Part shown: piece after piece, positions 9,610-18,782 of the stretch
Position numbering within the stretch: position 1 is the stretch's first letter
Layout of the letters: every line of letters starts with the position of its first letter
Assembly (NCBI RefSeq): GCF_029094525.1
Contig: NZ_CP119107.1
Location: 1-64,000 of the forward strand
DNA: 64,000 nucleotides
Source of the DNA: Pullulanibacillus sp. KACC 23026
GTDB lineage: Bacteria; Bacillota; Bacilli; Bacillales; Sporolactobacillaceae
Direction of reading: 5' to 3'
Notes under the pieces: model-generated
What the model saw: only the letters and a program-made list of their open reading frames with translations
What the model was told of the DNA's origin: nothing
The model's database searches: none
Program-made: the position numbers and the translations under genes

Positions 9610-10371
9610 GTGGCTAAGATTCTATCCATTGCCAATCAAAAAGGTGGGGTAGGGAAAACAACAACTTCAGTAAATTTAAGTGCTTGTTTAGCCTATCTTG
9701 GAAAGAAAGTTTTACTTATAGATGTTGACCCACAAGGGAATGCAACAAGTGGTGTTGGAATCGAAAAGGGCGATGTTGATCAATGTATTTACGATATATT
9801 AGTTGAAGATGTTGAGCCTGCAGATGTCATTAAACCAACAGATGTTGAAGGCTTGGATATTATTCCATCCACTATTCAGTTAGCTGGGGCAGAGATTGAA
9901 CTCGTTCCGACTATTTCACGTGAGGTTAGATTAGCAAGGGCATTAGAAAAAGTAAGTTCAGCGTATGACTATGTGATTATTGATTGTCCGCCATCGCTTG
10001 GACTTCTAACGATTAATTCTTTGACTGCTTCAGATGCCGTATTAATACCAGTTCAATGTGAGTATTATGCGCTCGAGGGGTTAAGCCAACTGTTAAATAC
10101 GGTTAGATTAGTGCAGAAACATTTAAATCATCAATTGATGATTGAGGGTGTTTTGTTAACCATGTTAGATGCAAGAACGAATTTAGGGATTCAAGTGATC
10201 GAAGAAGTCAAAAAGTATTTCCAAGATAAAGTGTATCAAACGATTATTCCGAGGAATATTCGTTTGAGTGAAGCGCCAAGTTATGGCAAGCCCATTATTA
10301 TCTATGATCCTAAATCTAGAGGGGCTGAAGTTTACTTGGAATTAGCAAAGGAAGTGATGAATGATGAGTAA
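9610..10371 (+). CDS. soj: Chromosome partitioning ATPase Soj/ParA
   Basis: Soj is the ParA-type ATPase that works with Spo0J at parS and also regulates DnaA. The product MAKILSIANQKGGVGKTT carries the deviant Walker A motif KGGVGKTT, then DVDPQGNATSG and the Walker B region DYVIIDCPPSLGLLT. I chose the GTG at 9610, which gives the family's N-terminus and follows AGTAGGTG; an upstream TTG at 9589 adds seven unlikely residues. The end overlaps spo0J. Confidence 0.96.
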   Translation: MAKILSIANQKGGVGKTTTSVNLSACLAYLGKKVLLIDVDPQGNATSGVGIEKGDVDQCIYDILVEDVEPADVIKPTDVEGLDIIPSTIQLAGAEIELVPTISREVRLARALEKVSSAYDYVIIDCPPSLGLLTINSLTASDAVLIPVQCEYYALEGLSQLLNTVRLVQKHLNHQLMIEGVLLTMLDARTNLGIQVIEEVKKYFQDKVYQTIIPRNIRLSEAPSYGKPIIIYDPKSRGAEVYLELAKEVMNDE

Positions 10372-11227
10372 TTCAAACACTCGTGGTTTGGGTAAAGGCA
10401 TCAATGCATTCTTTCCAGAAAATGAAAAAGAGCAAGAAACTGTGCAAGAATTAAAAATTAAAGAGTTAAGGCCAAATCCTTATCAGCCTAGAAAAGTTTT
10501 TGACGAAGAAGCGATTCAAGAGTTAAAGGTTTCCGTTCTTGAACATGGAATTATTCAGCCTTTAATTGTACGAAAAGGGTTGAAAGGGTATGAAATTGTA
10601 GCGGGTGAGCGACGTTATCGAGCGGCAATAGAGGCAAAATTAAAGGTTGTTCCTGCTATTGTTAAATCATTGTCCGATCGTCAAATGATGCAAATTGCGC
10701 TTATTGAAAATCTCCAACGAGAGGATTTAAATCCAATCGAGGAGGCTAATGCCTATCGTAAACTCATGGATGAATTAAATCTGACTCAAGAAGAATTGGC
10801 TAAAAAACTTGGGAAAAGCCGGCCGCATATAGCTAATCATCTAAGATTATTACAATTAAACGCTCCTGTTCAAGGCTTGATTTCGGATGGGAAGCTATCT
10901 ATGGGGCATGGACGAGCTTTATTAGGACTTAAAGACAAGTCAAAGTTATCAGCCCTTGTTGATAAAGTAATTAAGGACGAAATGAATGTTAGAGAACTTG
11001 AGGCTCTTATTCAAAATATAAACAAAAATGTTCCACGTGAAACATTAAAGCCAAAGCAAAAGTTTCAATTGGATCCCGTGTTAAGAGACAAAGAGAGCTG
11101 GCTTAAACAGCGATTTGGAACTTCTGTTTCTATTAAGGCGAATAAAAAAGGTAAAGGAAAAATAGAGATTGAGTTCTATTCGGGTGATGATTTAACAAGA
11201 CTGCTGGAACTGTTTGAAAACAGGTAA
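10361..11227 (+). CDS. spo0J: Chromosome partitioning protein Spo0J/ParB
   Basis: Spo0J binds parS and slides as a CTP-dependent clamp to organise the origin. The 288-residue protein begins with RGLGKGINAFF. It then has [21 protein letters not shown] (CTP-binding motif), [17 protein letters not shown] and the helix-turn-helix LTQEELAKKLGKSRPHIANHLRLLQL. A C-terminal dimerisation domain ends the chain. The ATG overlaps the last codons of soj. A perfect parS site lies inside the reading frame at 11,029-11,044, as in B. subtilis. Confidence 0.97.
   Translation: MMSNSNTRGLGKGINAFFPENEKEQETVQELKIKELRPNPYQPRKVFDEEAIQELKVSVLEHGIIQPLIVRKGLKGYEIVAGERRYRAAIEAKLKVVPAIVKSLSDRQMMQIALIENLQREDLNPIEEANAYRKLMDELNLTQEELAKKLGKSRPHIANHLRLLQLNAPVQGLISDGKLSMGHGRALLGLKDKSKLSALVDKVIKDEMNVRELEALIQNINKNVPRETLKPKQKFQLDPVLRDKESWLKQRFGTSVSIKANKKGKGKIEIEFYSGDDLTRLLELFENR
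11029..11044. promoter_or_regulatory. parS: parS centromere site inside spo0J
   Basis: TGTTCCACGTGAAACA is identical to the parS found inside B. subtilis spo0J. It sits in codons of the C-terminal third and is probably the main Spo0J nucleation site here. Confidence 0.95.
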
Positions 11228-11317
11228 AATAGTTTCATAAAATGGGCCACTTATAGAAAGGACGGGCATAGTCATATGCTTCGTCCTATTATTCTGTCAA
11301 AGAATGGAGAAAACACC

Positions 11318-12034
11318 ATGGCTTTATTAGGGACACTTGTCAATACGATCTCCATAATAGTAGGGACACTATTAGGTTTAGGGTTAACGAAGATACCGGA
11401 AAAGATAAAGATAACAGTGACCTATAGTATGGGCTTAGCTGTTATCATTTTAGGTGTTCAAATGGGTTTCGAAATGAAGCATACGCTGATTACAATAGGA
11501 AGCTTAGCGCTTGGAAGTATACTGGGTGAGTGGTGGGATTTAGAATTAAAATTAAACCAAGTTGGTTTGTGGATTGAACGAAAATTTCAGAAACCGGGGC
11601 AAGCTGCTAAATATGGGCAGGTCGCTCAAGGGTTTGTAACAGCAACACTTGTTTTTGTTGTAGGATCCATGGGAATAGTGGGAGCTCTAGACAGCGGATT
11701 AAAAGGGGACCACCGCGTCCTCTTTACTAAAGCGATGCTAGATGGCTTTTTTTCGCTTATCTTTGCCACCCAATTTGGATATGGGGTTATCTTTTCCGCT
11801 ATCCCTGTTTTCTTATATGAAGGGATGATTGCGATTGCGGCAACTTTGATTGTTCAAGTGATTCCTCACCCCTTAATGAAGGAGATTTTGTCAGAGATAT
11901 CCGGAGTAGGAGGCATCATGATCCTTGCTATTGGTCTTAATATGCTAGGTATAACCAAAATTAAGACAGCCAACATGCTCCCAAGTCTTGTCATTTGTGC
12001 CTTGTTAGTCGCCATCAATTATTTGATGAAGTAA
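11318..12034 (+). CDS. DUF554 family integral membrane protein
   Basis: This hydrophobic protein of 238 residues belongs to the DUF554 family (B. subtilis YdfK-like), whose function is unknown. The opening MALLGTLVNTISIIVGTLLGLG, the internal GLAVIILGVQMGFEM and the closing GGIMILAIGLNMLGI segments are typical, and about six membrane segments are evident. I chose the ATG at 11,318 because GGAGAA lies eight bases upstream and it begins at the conserved N-terminus; a 14-residue upstream extension is unlikely. It follows spo0J by 90 bases and ends at a bidirectional terminator. Confidence 0.85.
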   Translation: MALLGTLVNTISIIVGTLLGLGLTKIPEKIKITVTYSMGLAVIILGVQMGFEMKHTLITIGSLALGSILGEWWDLELKLNQVGLWIERKFQKPGQAAKYGQVAQGFVTATLVFVVGSMGIVGALDSGLKGDHRVLFTKAMLDGFFSLIFATQFGYGVIFSAIPVFLYEGMIAIAATLIVQVIPHPLMKEILSEISGVGGIMILAIGLNMLGITKIKTANMLPSLVICALLVAINYLMK

Positions 12035-12049
12035 TAAGTTATAAAAAGG

Positions 12050-12124
12050 AAGCTGACTCTAGACTGAAAACTTTACCCTTCGTTAAAAAAGGGTAAGAGG
12101 TTTTGGCAGAGTCAGCTTTTTTTA
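12050..12124. terminator. Bidirectional terminator between DUF554 gene and yyaC
   Basis: The outer arms AAGCTGACTCT / AGAGTCAGCTT, with T-rich flanks on both sides, enclose an inner hairpin TTACCC/GGGTAA. It can end both converging transcripts. Confidence 0.85.
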
Positions 12125-12748
12125 TTGTTTAAGGCTTAACACATTAATCTTTGTTGGGGGATCTCGATGGATGGTGTTAGAAATAGCTGTAATAAGGGCA
12201 TGACTCATCTTTTCCGCCATAGCCATGACTAAGTACAGACGAGTGTTTTGTAGGACCATATATTCCATATATCCGCCAACATTAACAATGCCCGTTAGAT
12301 GGATATCACCGATTGGGGGTAACTGTTTATTGACACCTGCTCCAGGTAAAACGGGTCCATCACCTAAAGTGATAACACCAATATTGTTATATCTCCCTAG
12401 GCAAGCGTCAATCCCAATTATAAAGGGATGATTGAAGGTGCTATGAATCTGTTCATAGGTTTGTTTAAGATTAATGGCATGAACGGGTTGATCAAGTGTT
12501 CCAAAGATATGAACGTTAGGGAGACAGGAATCATTTAATCGAGATCCAATGATGGGTCCAAGAGAATCGCCTGTTGAACGATCGGTCCCGATGCAAACAA
12601 GGACGAGCGGCCGATCAGAAGCTTTAAGAATAACTCGCTCCAATTCTTTAGAGAGCTTTGCCGTACATGTTTGATCTTTATAGTGAACTCTTAGGCTTGT
12701 ATCCGATTGTTCCTTCATAAATGACCTTATTTTAGGGATTAGATTCAT
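12122..12748 (-). CDS. yyaC: Spore protease YyaC (DUF1256)
   Basis: YyaC belongs to the sporulation DUF1256 family, structurally related to the germination protease GPR, and is forespore-associated in B. subtilis. The 208-residue product shows the motif VLVCIGTDRSTGDSLGPIIG, then GIDACLGR, VITLGDGPVLPGAGVNKQLPPIGD and HLTGIVNVGG. The ATG at 12,748 lies after GGAGAC. It is transcribed against its neighbours and keeps its B. subtilis position close to spo0J. Presence marks the organism as a spore former. Confidence 0.93.
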   Translation of the reverse strand: MNLIPKIRSFMKEQSDTSLRVHYKDQTCTAKLSKELERVILKASDRPLVLVCIGTDRSTGDSLGPIIGSRLNDSCLPNVHIFGTLDQPVHAINLKQTYEQIHSTFNHPFIIGIDACLGRYNNIGVITLGDGPVLPGAGVNKQLPPIGDIHLTGIVNVGGYMEYMVLQNTRLYLVMAMAEKMSHALITAISNTIHRDPPTKINVLSLKQ

Positions 12749-12835
12749 AGGTTGGTCTCCTCAATAATATTAGTATAAGTATACGGCGATAGGACGTGTT
12801 CTATACATAGAGATTGAGAAGAACTGGAGGAATAT

Positions 12836-13864
12836 ATGGTGGTCGCTTCAGGGTTTAAATGGATGTTTTTAATATTAGGAACAATGATTGGTGCCGGTTA
12901 CGCTTCAGGAAGGGAATTATGGCAGTTTTTTGGAGATGAGAGTGCTCTTGCTATTATTCTCTTTTCAATATTGTTTACCCTAAGTCTCTTTGTGGTGATG
13001 AGTATTAGCCGCAATATGAGGACACAACATTACACACCTGTCTTAATTAAATTATTGGGGGAAAAAATGGCTATCCTCTATGATGGCTTGATCTTTTTCT
13101 ATTTATTTTCAACAACGGTCATCATGATTGCAGGAGGCGGGGCAGCGCTTGAAGTGTTAAATATCCCCTATTGGGGTGGGATCATTTTTATTAGTCTCTG
13201 TCTAATTGGTTTGTTCATAGCAGGGAATAAAGGCTTAGTGACGATGAATACCATTGTTATCCCATTGTTAATTGTATGTCTTTTAGGGCTTCTGATTAAG
13301 TTTACTAACGGAGCAGACCATGCCTTACAAATACATTGGGATAAACAATCTAATTGGCACGCTGCCTTTACATTTACCTCTTTAAACGTGGTGTCACTTG
13401 TTGCTGTTCTTGGGGGAGTAGGCGGTGAGATTAAAAGTAAAGGTGAGATCTGGATTGCAAGTATTGGGAGCGGCTTAATTCTAGGAGCGATATCGTTCAT
13501 CTACAACCAATCCTTGCTTCATGTTGCATCGGAAATGCCGTTATATGAAATTCCTTTATTTGCGCTTCTTAAAGACTTTCCTTATGTCATGACTATTACG
13601 ATGTCAGGATTACTATGGTTTGCGATCTTCACAACAGCGGCTTCAGGCATGTTTGGATTAACGACTAGGCTTAGAAGTCGATTTAATGGGCCACTGTGGC
13701 TTTTGACACTCATTCTAACACTATGTATGGTGCCACTGACTACCTTAGGATTTTCAACGCTCATTGCCGTTCTATACCCCATATATGGAATCCTTAATTT
13801 ATATTTTCTTGCCTGTATTCTTATCTATCCAATAATGAGTCTGCAACCTAAGTCATCAACCTGA
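12836..13864 (+). CDS. YkvI-like integral membrane transporter
   Basis: The 342-residue protein has about ten hydrophobic segments and begins with FKWMFLILGTMIGAGYASGRELWQFFG. The GAGYASGRE motif resembles the unwound first helix of LeuT-fold transporters and is typical of the YkvI/YkvI-like membrane proteins. The substrate is unknown. The ATG at 12,836 follows ACTGGAGGA. It is divergent from yyaC, with a short shared promoter gap. Confidence 0.85.
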   Translation: MVVASGFKWMFLILGTMIGAGYASGRELWQFFGDESALAIILFSILFTLSLFVVMSISRNMRTQHYTPVLIKLLGEKMAILYDGLIFFYLFSTTVIMIAGGGAALEVLNIPYWGGIIFISLCLIGLFIAGNKGLVTMNTIVIPLLIVCLLGLLIKFTNGADHALQIHWDKQSNWHAAFTFTSLNVVSLVAVLGGVGGEIKSKGEIWIASIGSGLILGAISFIYNQSLLHVASEMPLYEIPLFALLKDFPYVMTITMSGLLWFAIFTTAASGMFGLTTRLRSRFNGPLWLLTLILTLCMVPLTTLGFSTLIAVLYPIYGILNLYFLACILIYPIMSLQPKSST

Positions 13865-14027
13865 TTTTTTGGCCTCCCTCGCTAGTGAAAATCGTCATAA
13901 GTTGAAATTATCTTCTTAATGGCTTTTGTGTTTGTCCGGGATAAGAACGGTCGAAGGATGCTGTATACAGTATCCTTCTTTTTATATAAAATGTAATTAA
14001 AATGAACAGGGGGGAGGTGCTTTTTAA

Positions 14028-15824
14028 TTGTATGACTTTCGAAAACGGTTATATCCTGCCCTTATCCTGATTCTCGGCCTAGTGAGTTTCATCCTAAGTT
14101 TAATTTTCCTTCGAGGGATACACGGACCTGTCATTATCTTACTATTAATTTTCTTTATGTGGGTATGTGAACACTATTATCTACCTATCGATTATTATGG
14201 GACGTCACTCGTTCTGCCGATTTTATTTGGTCTTGTCATGTATTGGAATTTGCAAATTGCCGTTGTCAGTATGGGCTGTGTCCTATTCATTGAATGTATG
14301 GTTCATCCAAAGAGATGGGAGTCTAAGGTTACCTTTTACCGCGTTTCAATAATCCTCGCATTAATTGGATCATCCTATATAATGAATGGAACAATTTATC
14401 TTTTTAAGCAACTGTCATCCAGCAGAATAATGAATGAAGTCGTGTTAAGCTTCTCCTTTACAGCTTCTTTTTTTATTATAGAATGGCTCTTAAACGTCAT
14501 TAATAAAGGAATTGGGAAGAAAGAAAAATGGGATCAAATTTGGAAGGGCTTTGTTATCCTTTTTTCAATGTTTTATTGTTGGTTGTTCCTCCATGTTTCT
14601 CATCAGAATCGAGGCAGGATTGATAGTTTGGCTTATTTTTTCTTCTATTCACCTTTAGTTGCCTCCTCCTTATTAGCTTCTTTTATTTCAGGTCTTCAAA
14701 GAGAAAAACATCTCGTTGAACAATTATTTAAAATGACGAACCTTGTGAATAACGGTATAACAGATCCAGATCCGATTTTCAAAGTCGATGCAGAATTAAG
14801 AAAGATCATGCGAATTGATGCCAGTATGCTTCTATTGATCGAAAAAGAGGATTGGGAGGTCTACCATCGAGATGGGTTTGTTCAGAAGGACTTTAAATTG
14901 ACGGATGAGATGAAGCAGAAACTATTATCTTTATATGAAATAGTGGAATCAAAGAACCATAATGCGGCCCAATTGTTCTTCGATAAGAGAATTAAAACCA
15001 TTATTTTCGCTCCTCTAAGGGTGGAGGGGGATATGATCGGCTTATGGGCTGTTGGGTCTCAGAACGCCTCTGATTATAGTAAAAGGGATTTTCAGACTTT
15101 TGTGACTCTAGCCAATCAGATCGCTGCTATAGCAAAGACGAGACGCTTGGTAAGGGAAAATGAACAAACTAAAATTTATGAGGAGCGCAATCGTATAGCA
15201 AGAGAAATTCATGATGGACTTGCTCAAACAATAGCGGGCGCCGTTCTGCATTTAGAAAGCTTTGAAAAATACAGCCAGAAGAATCCAGAAAAGGCGAAAC
15301 AAGTTGTTCAAAAGAGCTTAGATAAATTGAGGACAAGCTTAATCCAAGTTCGAGCATCCATCTATGAATTAAGGCCCCAACCTTCTGAGAAAGTGAGACT
15401 GTCACAAGTTATTCAGGACCACCTTCATCTTTTTAAAGAAGAAAATCCAACCATTCAAGTCAAACTTCTCAAAAAGGGAGAAGAGTTGGATATGGGTGTT
15501 CTAATTGAAAATGGGATATTTGATATATTTAAAGAAGCGTTAAGAAATATTGAAAAACATGCACAGGCAACCGAAGTCTCGATATTAATAGCTTATGTAA
15601 GAGAATCCGTTTGTCTATTTATTCGAGATGACGGAATCGGGTTTTCATTAGGTGAAACGCTATTTCGAGCTCAAACACAGCCGCATTTCGGATTAATAAA
15701 TATTAATGAACGGACCGAGCAGCTTGGAGGAACTCTCACTATTAAAAGTCGGAAGGGAAAAGGAACTAAACTTATTTTAGCAGTTCCTAATTCATTAAAG
15801 AAAGAGGTTGAGGTCAGTGGTTAA
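14028..15824 (+). CDS. NarL-family sensor histidine kinase with GAF domain
   Basis: The N-terminal 220 residues form six to seven membrane helices. A GAF-like domain follows (about 240-375), then a HisKA_3 dimerisation domain with NRIAREIHDGLAQTIAGAVLH (phospho-acceptor His at residue 395). The C-terminal HATPase domain shows EALRNIEKHAQATEV, DDGIGF and GTKLILAVP. The start is TTG at 14,028, nine bases after GGGGGAGGTG. It overlaps the response-regulator gene by eight bases, so they form one signalling unit. The stimulus cannot be read from the sequence. Confidence 0.92.
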   Translation: MYDFRKRLYPALILILGLVSFILSLIFLRGIHGPVIILLLIFFMWVCEHYYLPIDYYGTSLVLPILFGLVMYWNLQIAVVSMGCVLFIECMVHPKRWESKVTFYRVSIILALIGSSYIMNGTIYLFKQLSSSRIMNEVVLSFSFTASFFIIEWLLNVINKGIGKKEKWDQIWKGFVILFSMFYCWLFLHVSHQNRGRIDSLAYFFFYSPLVASSLLASFISGLQREKHLVEQLFKMTNLVNNGITDPDPIFKVDAELRKIMRIDASMLLLIEKEDWEVYHRDGFVQKDFKLTDEMKQKLLSLYEIVESKNHNAAQLFFDKRIKTIIFAPLRVEGDMIGLWAVGSQNASDYSKRDFQTFVTLANQIAAIAKTRRLVRENEQTKIYEERNRIAREIHDGLAQTIAGAVLHLESFEKYSQKNPEKAKQVVQKSLDKLRTSLIQVRASIYELRPQPSEKVRLSQVIQDHLHLFKEENPTIQVKLLKKGEELDMGVLIENGIFDIFKEALRNIEKHAQATEVSILIAYVRESVCLFIRDDGIGFSLGETLFRAQTQPHFGLININERTEQLGGTLTIKSRKGKGTKLILAVPNSLKKEVEVSG

Positions 15825-16470
15825 GGTCATGATCGTGGATGACCATGCTATTCTGAGGGATGGTTTAAGAACGATCTTTTCATTTGAACCGGAGATTACA
15901 TCAATAAGCGAAGCCTTTTCTGCTGAAGACCTTTTTGAGAAACTGAAAAGTGAAAGGGATCAGCCAGATCTTATTATTCTTGATATAAATTTGCCGGGTA
16001 TGAATGGTGTGGAAGCCATTCGACATATAAAAAAACATAATAAAAGAATAAAGATTTTGGTTTTGACTATGTATAATCGGGAAGAGTACTTATTAAAGGC
16101 GTTATCACAAGGGGCAGATGGTTATCTTCTTAAGGATGCTCCCTCTGATGATTTAATTCAAGCGATAAAGAAGACCGTTAAAGGGGAAGCGATTCTTGCT
16201 CCTGGTTTAACACGTAAACTTATTGACTATCATGTCAAACAGCAAGAGAATGAAGAAATTGGCTTAACTAATCGTGAAACGGAAGTCCTTATTTGTCTGG
16301 TTGAAGGTCTAAGTAATAAGGAGATAGCTGAACGGCTTTTTATAAGCGATAAAACAGTTAAAATTCATGTCAGCAAAATTTTTAAAAAGTTAAATGTTAA
16401 AAACCGAACGCAAGCTATCATGGCAGCGATGAACCAACAATTAGTGACATGGCCGAAAAATGAAGAATAA
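15817..16470 (+). CDS. NarL/LuxR-family response regulator
   Basis: An N-terminal receiver domain has the acidic pocket VDDH and the phospho-acceptor Asp in LIILDINLPG (residue 56), plus LTMYNREEYLLKAL and GYLLKDAP. A C-terminal LuxR-type helix-turn-helix follows: LTNRETEVLICLVEGLSNKEIAERLFISDKTVKIHVS (positions about 150-190). The GTG at 15,817 gives a standard N-terminus (MVKVMIVDD); a TTG at 15,808 is the alternative. It is the cognate partner of the overlapping kinase. The regulated genes are unknown. Confidence 0.94.
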   Translation: MVKVMIVDDHAILRDGLRTIFSFEPEITSISEAFSAEDLFEKLKSERDQPDLIILDINLPGMNGVEAIRHIKKHNKRIKILVLTMYNREEYLLKALSQGADGYLLKDAPSDDLIQAIKKTVKGEAILAPGLTRKLIDYHVKQQENEEIGLTNRETEVLICLVEGLSNKEIAERLFISDKTVKIHVSKIFKKLNVKNRTQAIMAAMNQQLVTWPKNEE

Positions 16471-16494
16471 TTTAAAAGATGGGCCTATAAAGAG

Positions 16495-16806
16495 TTGATT
16501 TCGGAAATTGCTTTAACTTATAATAGTAACAAATCGAATGACTGTGAGCGATGAGGGAAATAGGATCTGTTTCGGCCCTCTCCTTTTTATAAAAGAGGAG
16601 GGGGCAGGAGAAATGTGTGGCATAAGCGAGCTGGGGATGGTGGAAGCCCGGTCCATGCAGCAGAGAGCCAAGGCATTCCGGAGCTATGAATTAATAAAAA
16701 AGTGGAAGAAGCTTTTTTAAACTTCTTCAACTAGGGTGGAACCGCGTGAGTCAATAGAAGCTCTCGTCCCTAGGGAATCATTTCCCTATGGATGAGGGCT
16801 TTTTTC
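16495..16806 (+). promoter_or_regulatory. T-box riboswitch (with promoter) controlling glyS
   Basis: A sigma-A promoter (TTGATT 16,495-16,500; TATAAT 16,519-16,524, 18-base spacer) is followed by a leader of about 280 nt. It contains a long stem I region, the motif GATGGTGGAAGCCC, and the invariant T-box TAGGGTGGAACCGCG at 16,732-16,746. A terminator follows at about 16,757-16,806 (arms around CTCTCGTCCCTAGGGAA / TTCCCTATGGATGAGGG, then a T-run). Uncharged tRNA-Gly should stabilise the antiterminator and raise glyS expression. I did not map the specifier codon with certainty. Confidence 0.94.
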
Positions 16807-16887
16807 ATTAAATACGTCCTGCAGAAATGGGAAATTCTTTAATGAGTCATAAGATTTTCCAAACAAAATTTGAAGAGGTGTGAAAAA

Positions 16888-18270
16888 ATGGTTAAAGATA
16901 TGGAGCAAATTGTTAACTTATCAAAACAGAGAGGATTTATTTTCCCTGGGTCTGAAATTTATGGCGGATTAGCCAACACATGGGATTATGGCCCGTTAGG
17001 CGTTGAATTGAAAAACAATATAAAGAAGGCTTGGTTAAAGAAGTTTGTTCAAGAGTCTCCTTATAATGTGGGTCTTGACTCGGCCATTCTAATGAATCCT
17101 AAAACATGGGAGGCTTCCGGCCACTTATCCAATTTTAATGATCCTATGCTTGACTGTAAGCACTGTAAAGCACGCCATCGCGCCGATAAATTGATTGAGG
17201 ACCAAGTAGGCGAAGAGACGATTGGGAGACCGGTTGACGGAATGTCCTTTGCTGAAATGGAAGCTCTGATTAAAGAATATAATGTTAAATGTCCGGTATG
17301 TGGTGAAGCGGATTTTACACCAATTCGCCAATTTAACTTAATGTTTAAAACTTATCAAGGTGTCACGGAATCTAGTAAAGATGAAATTTATCTTCGTCCC
17401 GAAACGGCTCAAGGGATTTTTGTGAACTTTAAAAATGTCCAGCGTACGATGCGCAAGAAACTTCCGTTTGGGATTGCCCAAATCGGTAAATCCTTCCGAA
17501 ATGAAATTACACCGGGTAACTTTACATTCCGGACTCGTGAATTTGAACAAATGGAATTAGAATTTTTCTGCAAGCCGGGTGAAGAAGAAGAGTGGTTTAA
17601 GTATTGGACGGATTTCTTATATAATTGGTTGCTTTCTTTGAATATGAAAGAATCTAATTTGAGAGCTCGTGAGCATGAAAAAGAGGAACTCCCTCATTAT
17701 AGCAATGGTACGACTGATTTCGAATATAAGTTTCCATTCGGTTGGGGGGAGCTGTCCAGTACATCTTCTAGAACTGATTTTGATCTTAAGCAGCATATGG
17801 AGCATTCAGGTGAAGATCTTCAGTATATTGATCAAGAAACAAATGAACGCTACATTCCATATGTCATTGAGCCATCATTAGGGGCTGACCGTGTGACACT
17901 TGCTTTTATGTTAGATGCGTATGAGGAAGAAGTAATCAGCGAGAATGATACACGTACGGTCCTCAGATTCCATCCAGCTTTGGCGCCTTTTAAAGCCGCT
18001 GTTCTGCCTCTTTCAAAAAAGTTAAGGGATGGTGCGGAAAAAGTATTCCAAACACTTGCCAAGGATTATATGGTAGACTATGATGAATCTGGCTCTATTG
18101 GCAAGCGTTACCGCAGACAGGATGAAATAGGGACTCCGTTTTGTATTACTTATGACTTTGATTCGGAGGAAGATGGCCAGGTTACTGTCCGAGGTCGTGA
18201 TACAATGGAGCAAGTCCGAGTTCCTATCGCAGAATTACCAGCTTTTCTGAGAGAGAAGTTGGCCTATTAA
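16888..18270 (+). CDS. glyS: Glycyl-tRNA synthetase, single-chain alpha2 type
   Basis: This class II aminoacyl-tRNA synthetase joins glycine to tRNA-Gly. The 460-residue chain is the eukaryote-like homodimeric form. It opens [20 protein letters not shown] and has the family cysteine pair in [10 protein letters not shown] and CPVCGEADF. Motif 2 is [19 protein letters not shown], and motif 3 is [14 protein letters not shown]. The ATG at 16,888 follows GAGGTG. B. subtilis instead uses the two-subunit glyQ/glyS enzyme, so this is a lineage difference or a replacement. The T-box just upstream supports the glycine assignment. Confidence 0.96.
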   Translation: MVKDMEQIVNLSKQRGFIFPGSEIYGGLANTWDYGPLGVELKNNIKKAWLKKFVQESPYNVGLDSAILMNPKTWEASGHLSNFNDPMLDCKHCKARHRADKLIEDQVGEETIGRPVDGMSFAEMEALIKEYNVKCPVCGEADFTPIRQFNLMFKTYQGVTESSKDEIYLRPETAQGIFVNFKNVQRTMRKKLPFGIAQIGKSFRNEITPGNFTFRTREFEQMELEFFCKPGEEEEWFKYWTDFLYNWLLSLNMKESNLRAREHEKEELPHYSNGTTDFEYKFPFGWGELSSTSSRTDFDLKQHMEHSGEDLQYIDQETNERYIPYVIEPSLGADRVTLAFMLDAYEEEVISENDTRTVLRFHPALAPFKAAVLPLSKKLRDGAEKVFQTLAKDYMVDYDESGSIGKRYRRQDEIGTPFCITYDFDSEEDGQVTVRGRDTMEQVRVPIAELPAFLREKLAY

Positions 18271-18295
18271 AGAAGTAAGAAGGGGGCCTGCAACT

Positions 18296-18496
18296 ATGGC
18301 GATTGAAAAAACCTTTCAACTTCATGATGTAGTGGAGATGAAGAAGCCACATCCCTGCGGAACCAACGAGTGGAAAATCATTCGTATGGGTGCTGATATT
18401 CGTATTAAGTGTGTGGGGTGTGATCATAGCGTCATGCTATCCCGAAATGAATTTACTAAAAAGATGAAAAAGGTACTTAGGCACGAAGAAGCTTAG
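18296..18496 (+). CDS. DUF951 domain-containing protein
   Basis: This 66-residue basic protein belongs to the DUF951 family, whose function is unknown. It has the signature DVVEMKKPHPCGTNEWKIIRMGADIRIKC and ends with VGCDHSVMLSRNEF. The two conserved cysteines in HPCG and KCVGC could bind a metal or nucleic acid. In many Bacillota it sits just before ychF, as here. The ATG at 18,296 follows AGGGGG. Confidence 0.92.
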   Translation: MAIEKTFQLHDVVEMKKPHPCGTNEWKIIRMGADIRIKCVGCDHSVMLSRNEFTKKMKKVLRHEEA

Positions 18497-18501
18497 GTAC
18501 C

Positions 18502-18594
18502 CTGAGGCTGTCCCCATTGGCGTGTAGATCGACGGTTTGCTCCCAACCTGCAGGGCAAGGGATCCTTCCAACCAAGGGGTCAGTCTCTTTCTTT
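18502..18594 (+). terminator. Large structured terminator after the DUF951 gene
   Basis: The outer arms GAGGCTGTCCCC and GGGGTCAGTCTC pair across about 60 bases that contain further GC-rich hairpin potential (CCTGCAGG, GGATCC). TTTCTTTTT follows. It acts as an intrinsic terminator, although the interior is larger than needed. Confidence 0.65.
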
Positions 18595-18782
18595 TTATGC
18601 ACTACCCGCGAAGGCTTGCGCTTTTTTATAAACCTCAATATAATTGTGAGGGATTGACCGAATAGGCTTCTTTATCTTTTCTTTTAATGATTTTCCCATG
18701 TCTTCTATCGATTTTTAAATAAATTACGACAGTTAAGCGTCATTTTACAAAAGAGGCTTGGCTAGATTTGAGGAGTGTAAGA

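Noticed and set aside
9910-9925. Additional parS (TTTCACGTGAGG) inside soj
   Set aside because: Only the central CACGTG with a few flanking bases matches, and the right arm is wrong.
13168-13500. 110-residue minus-strand open frame inside the YkvI-like gene
   Set aside because: Antisense to a membrane protein; its Pro/Ile-rich composition is what results from reading hydrophobic codons backward.
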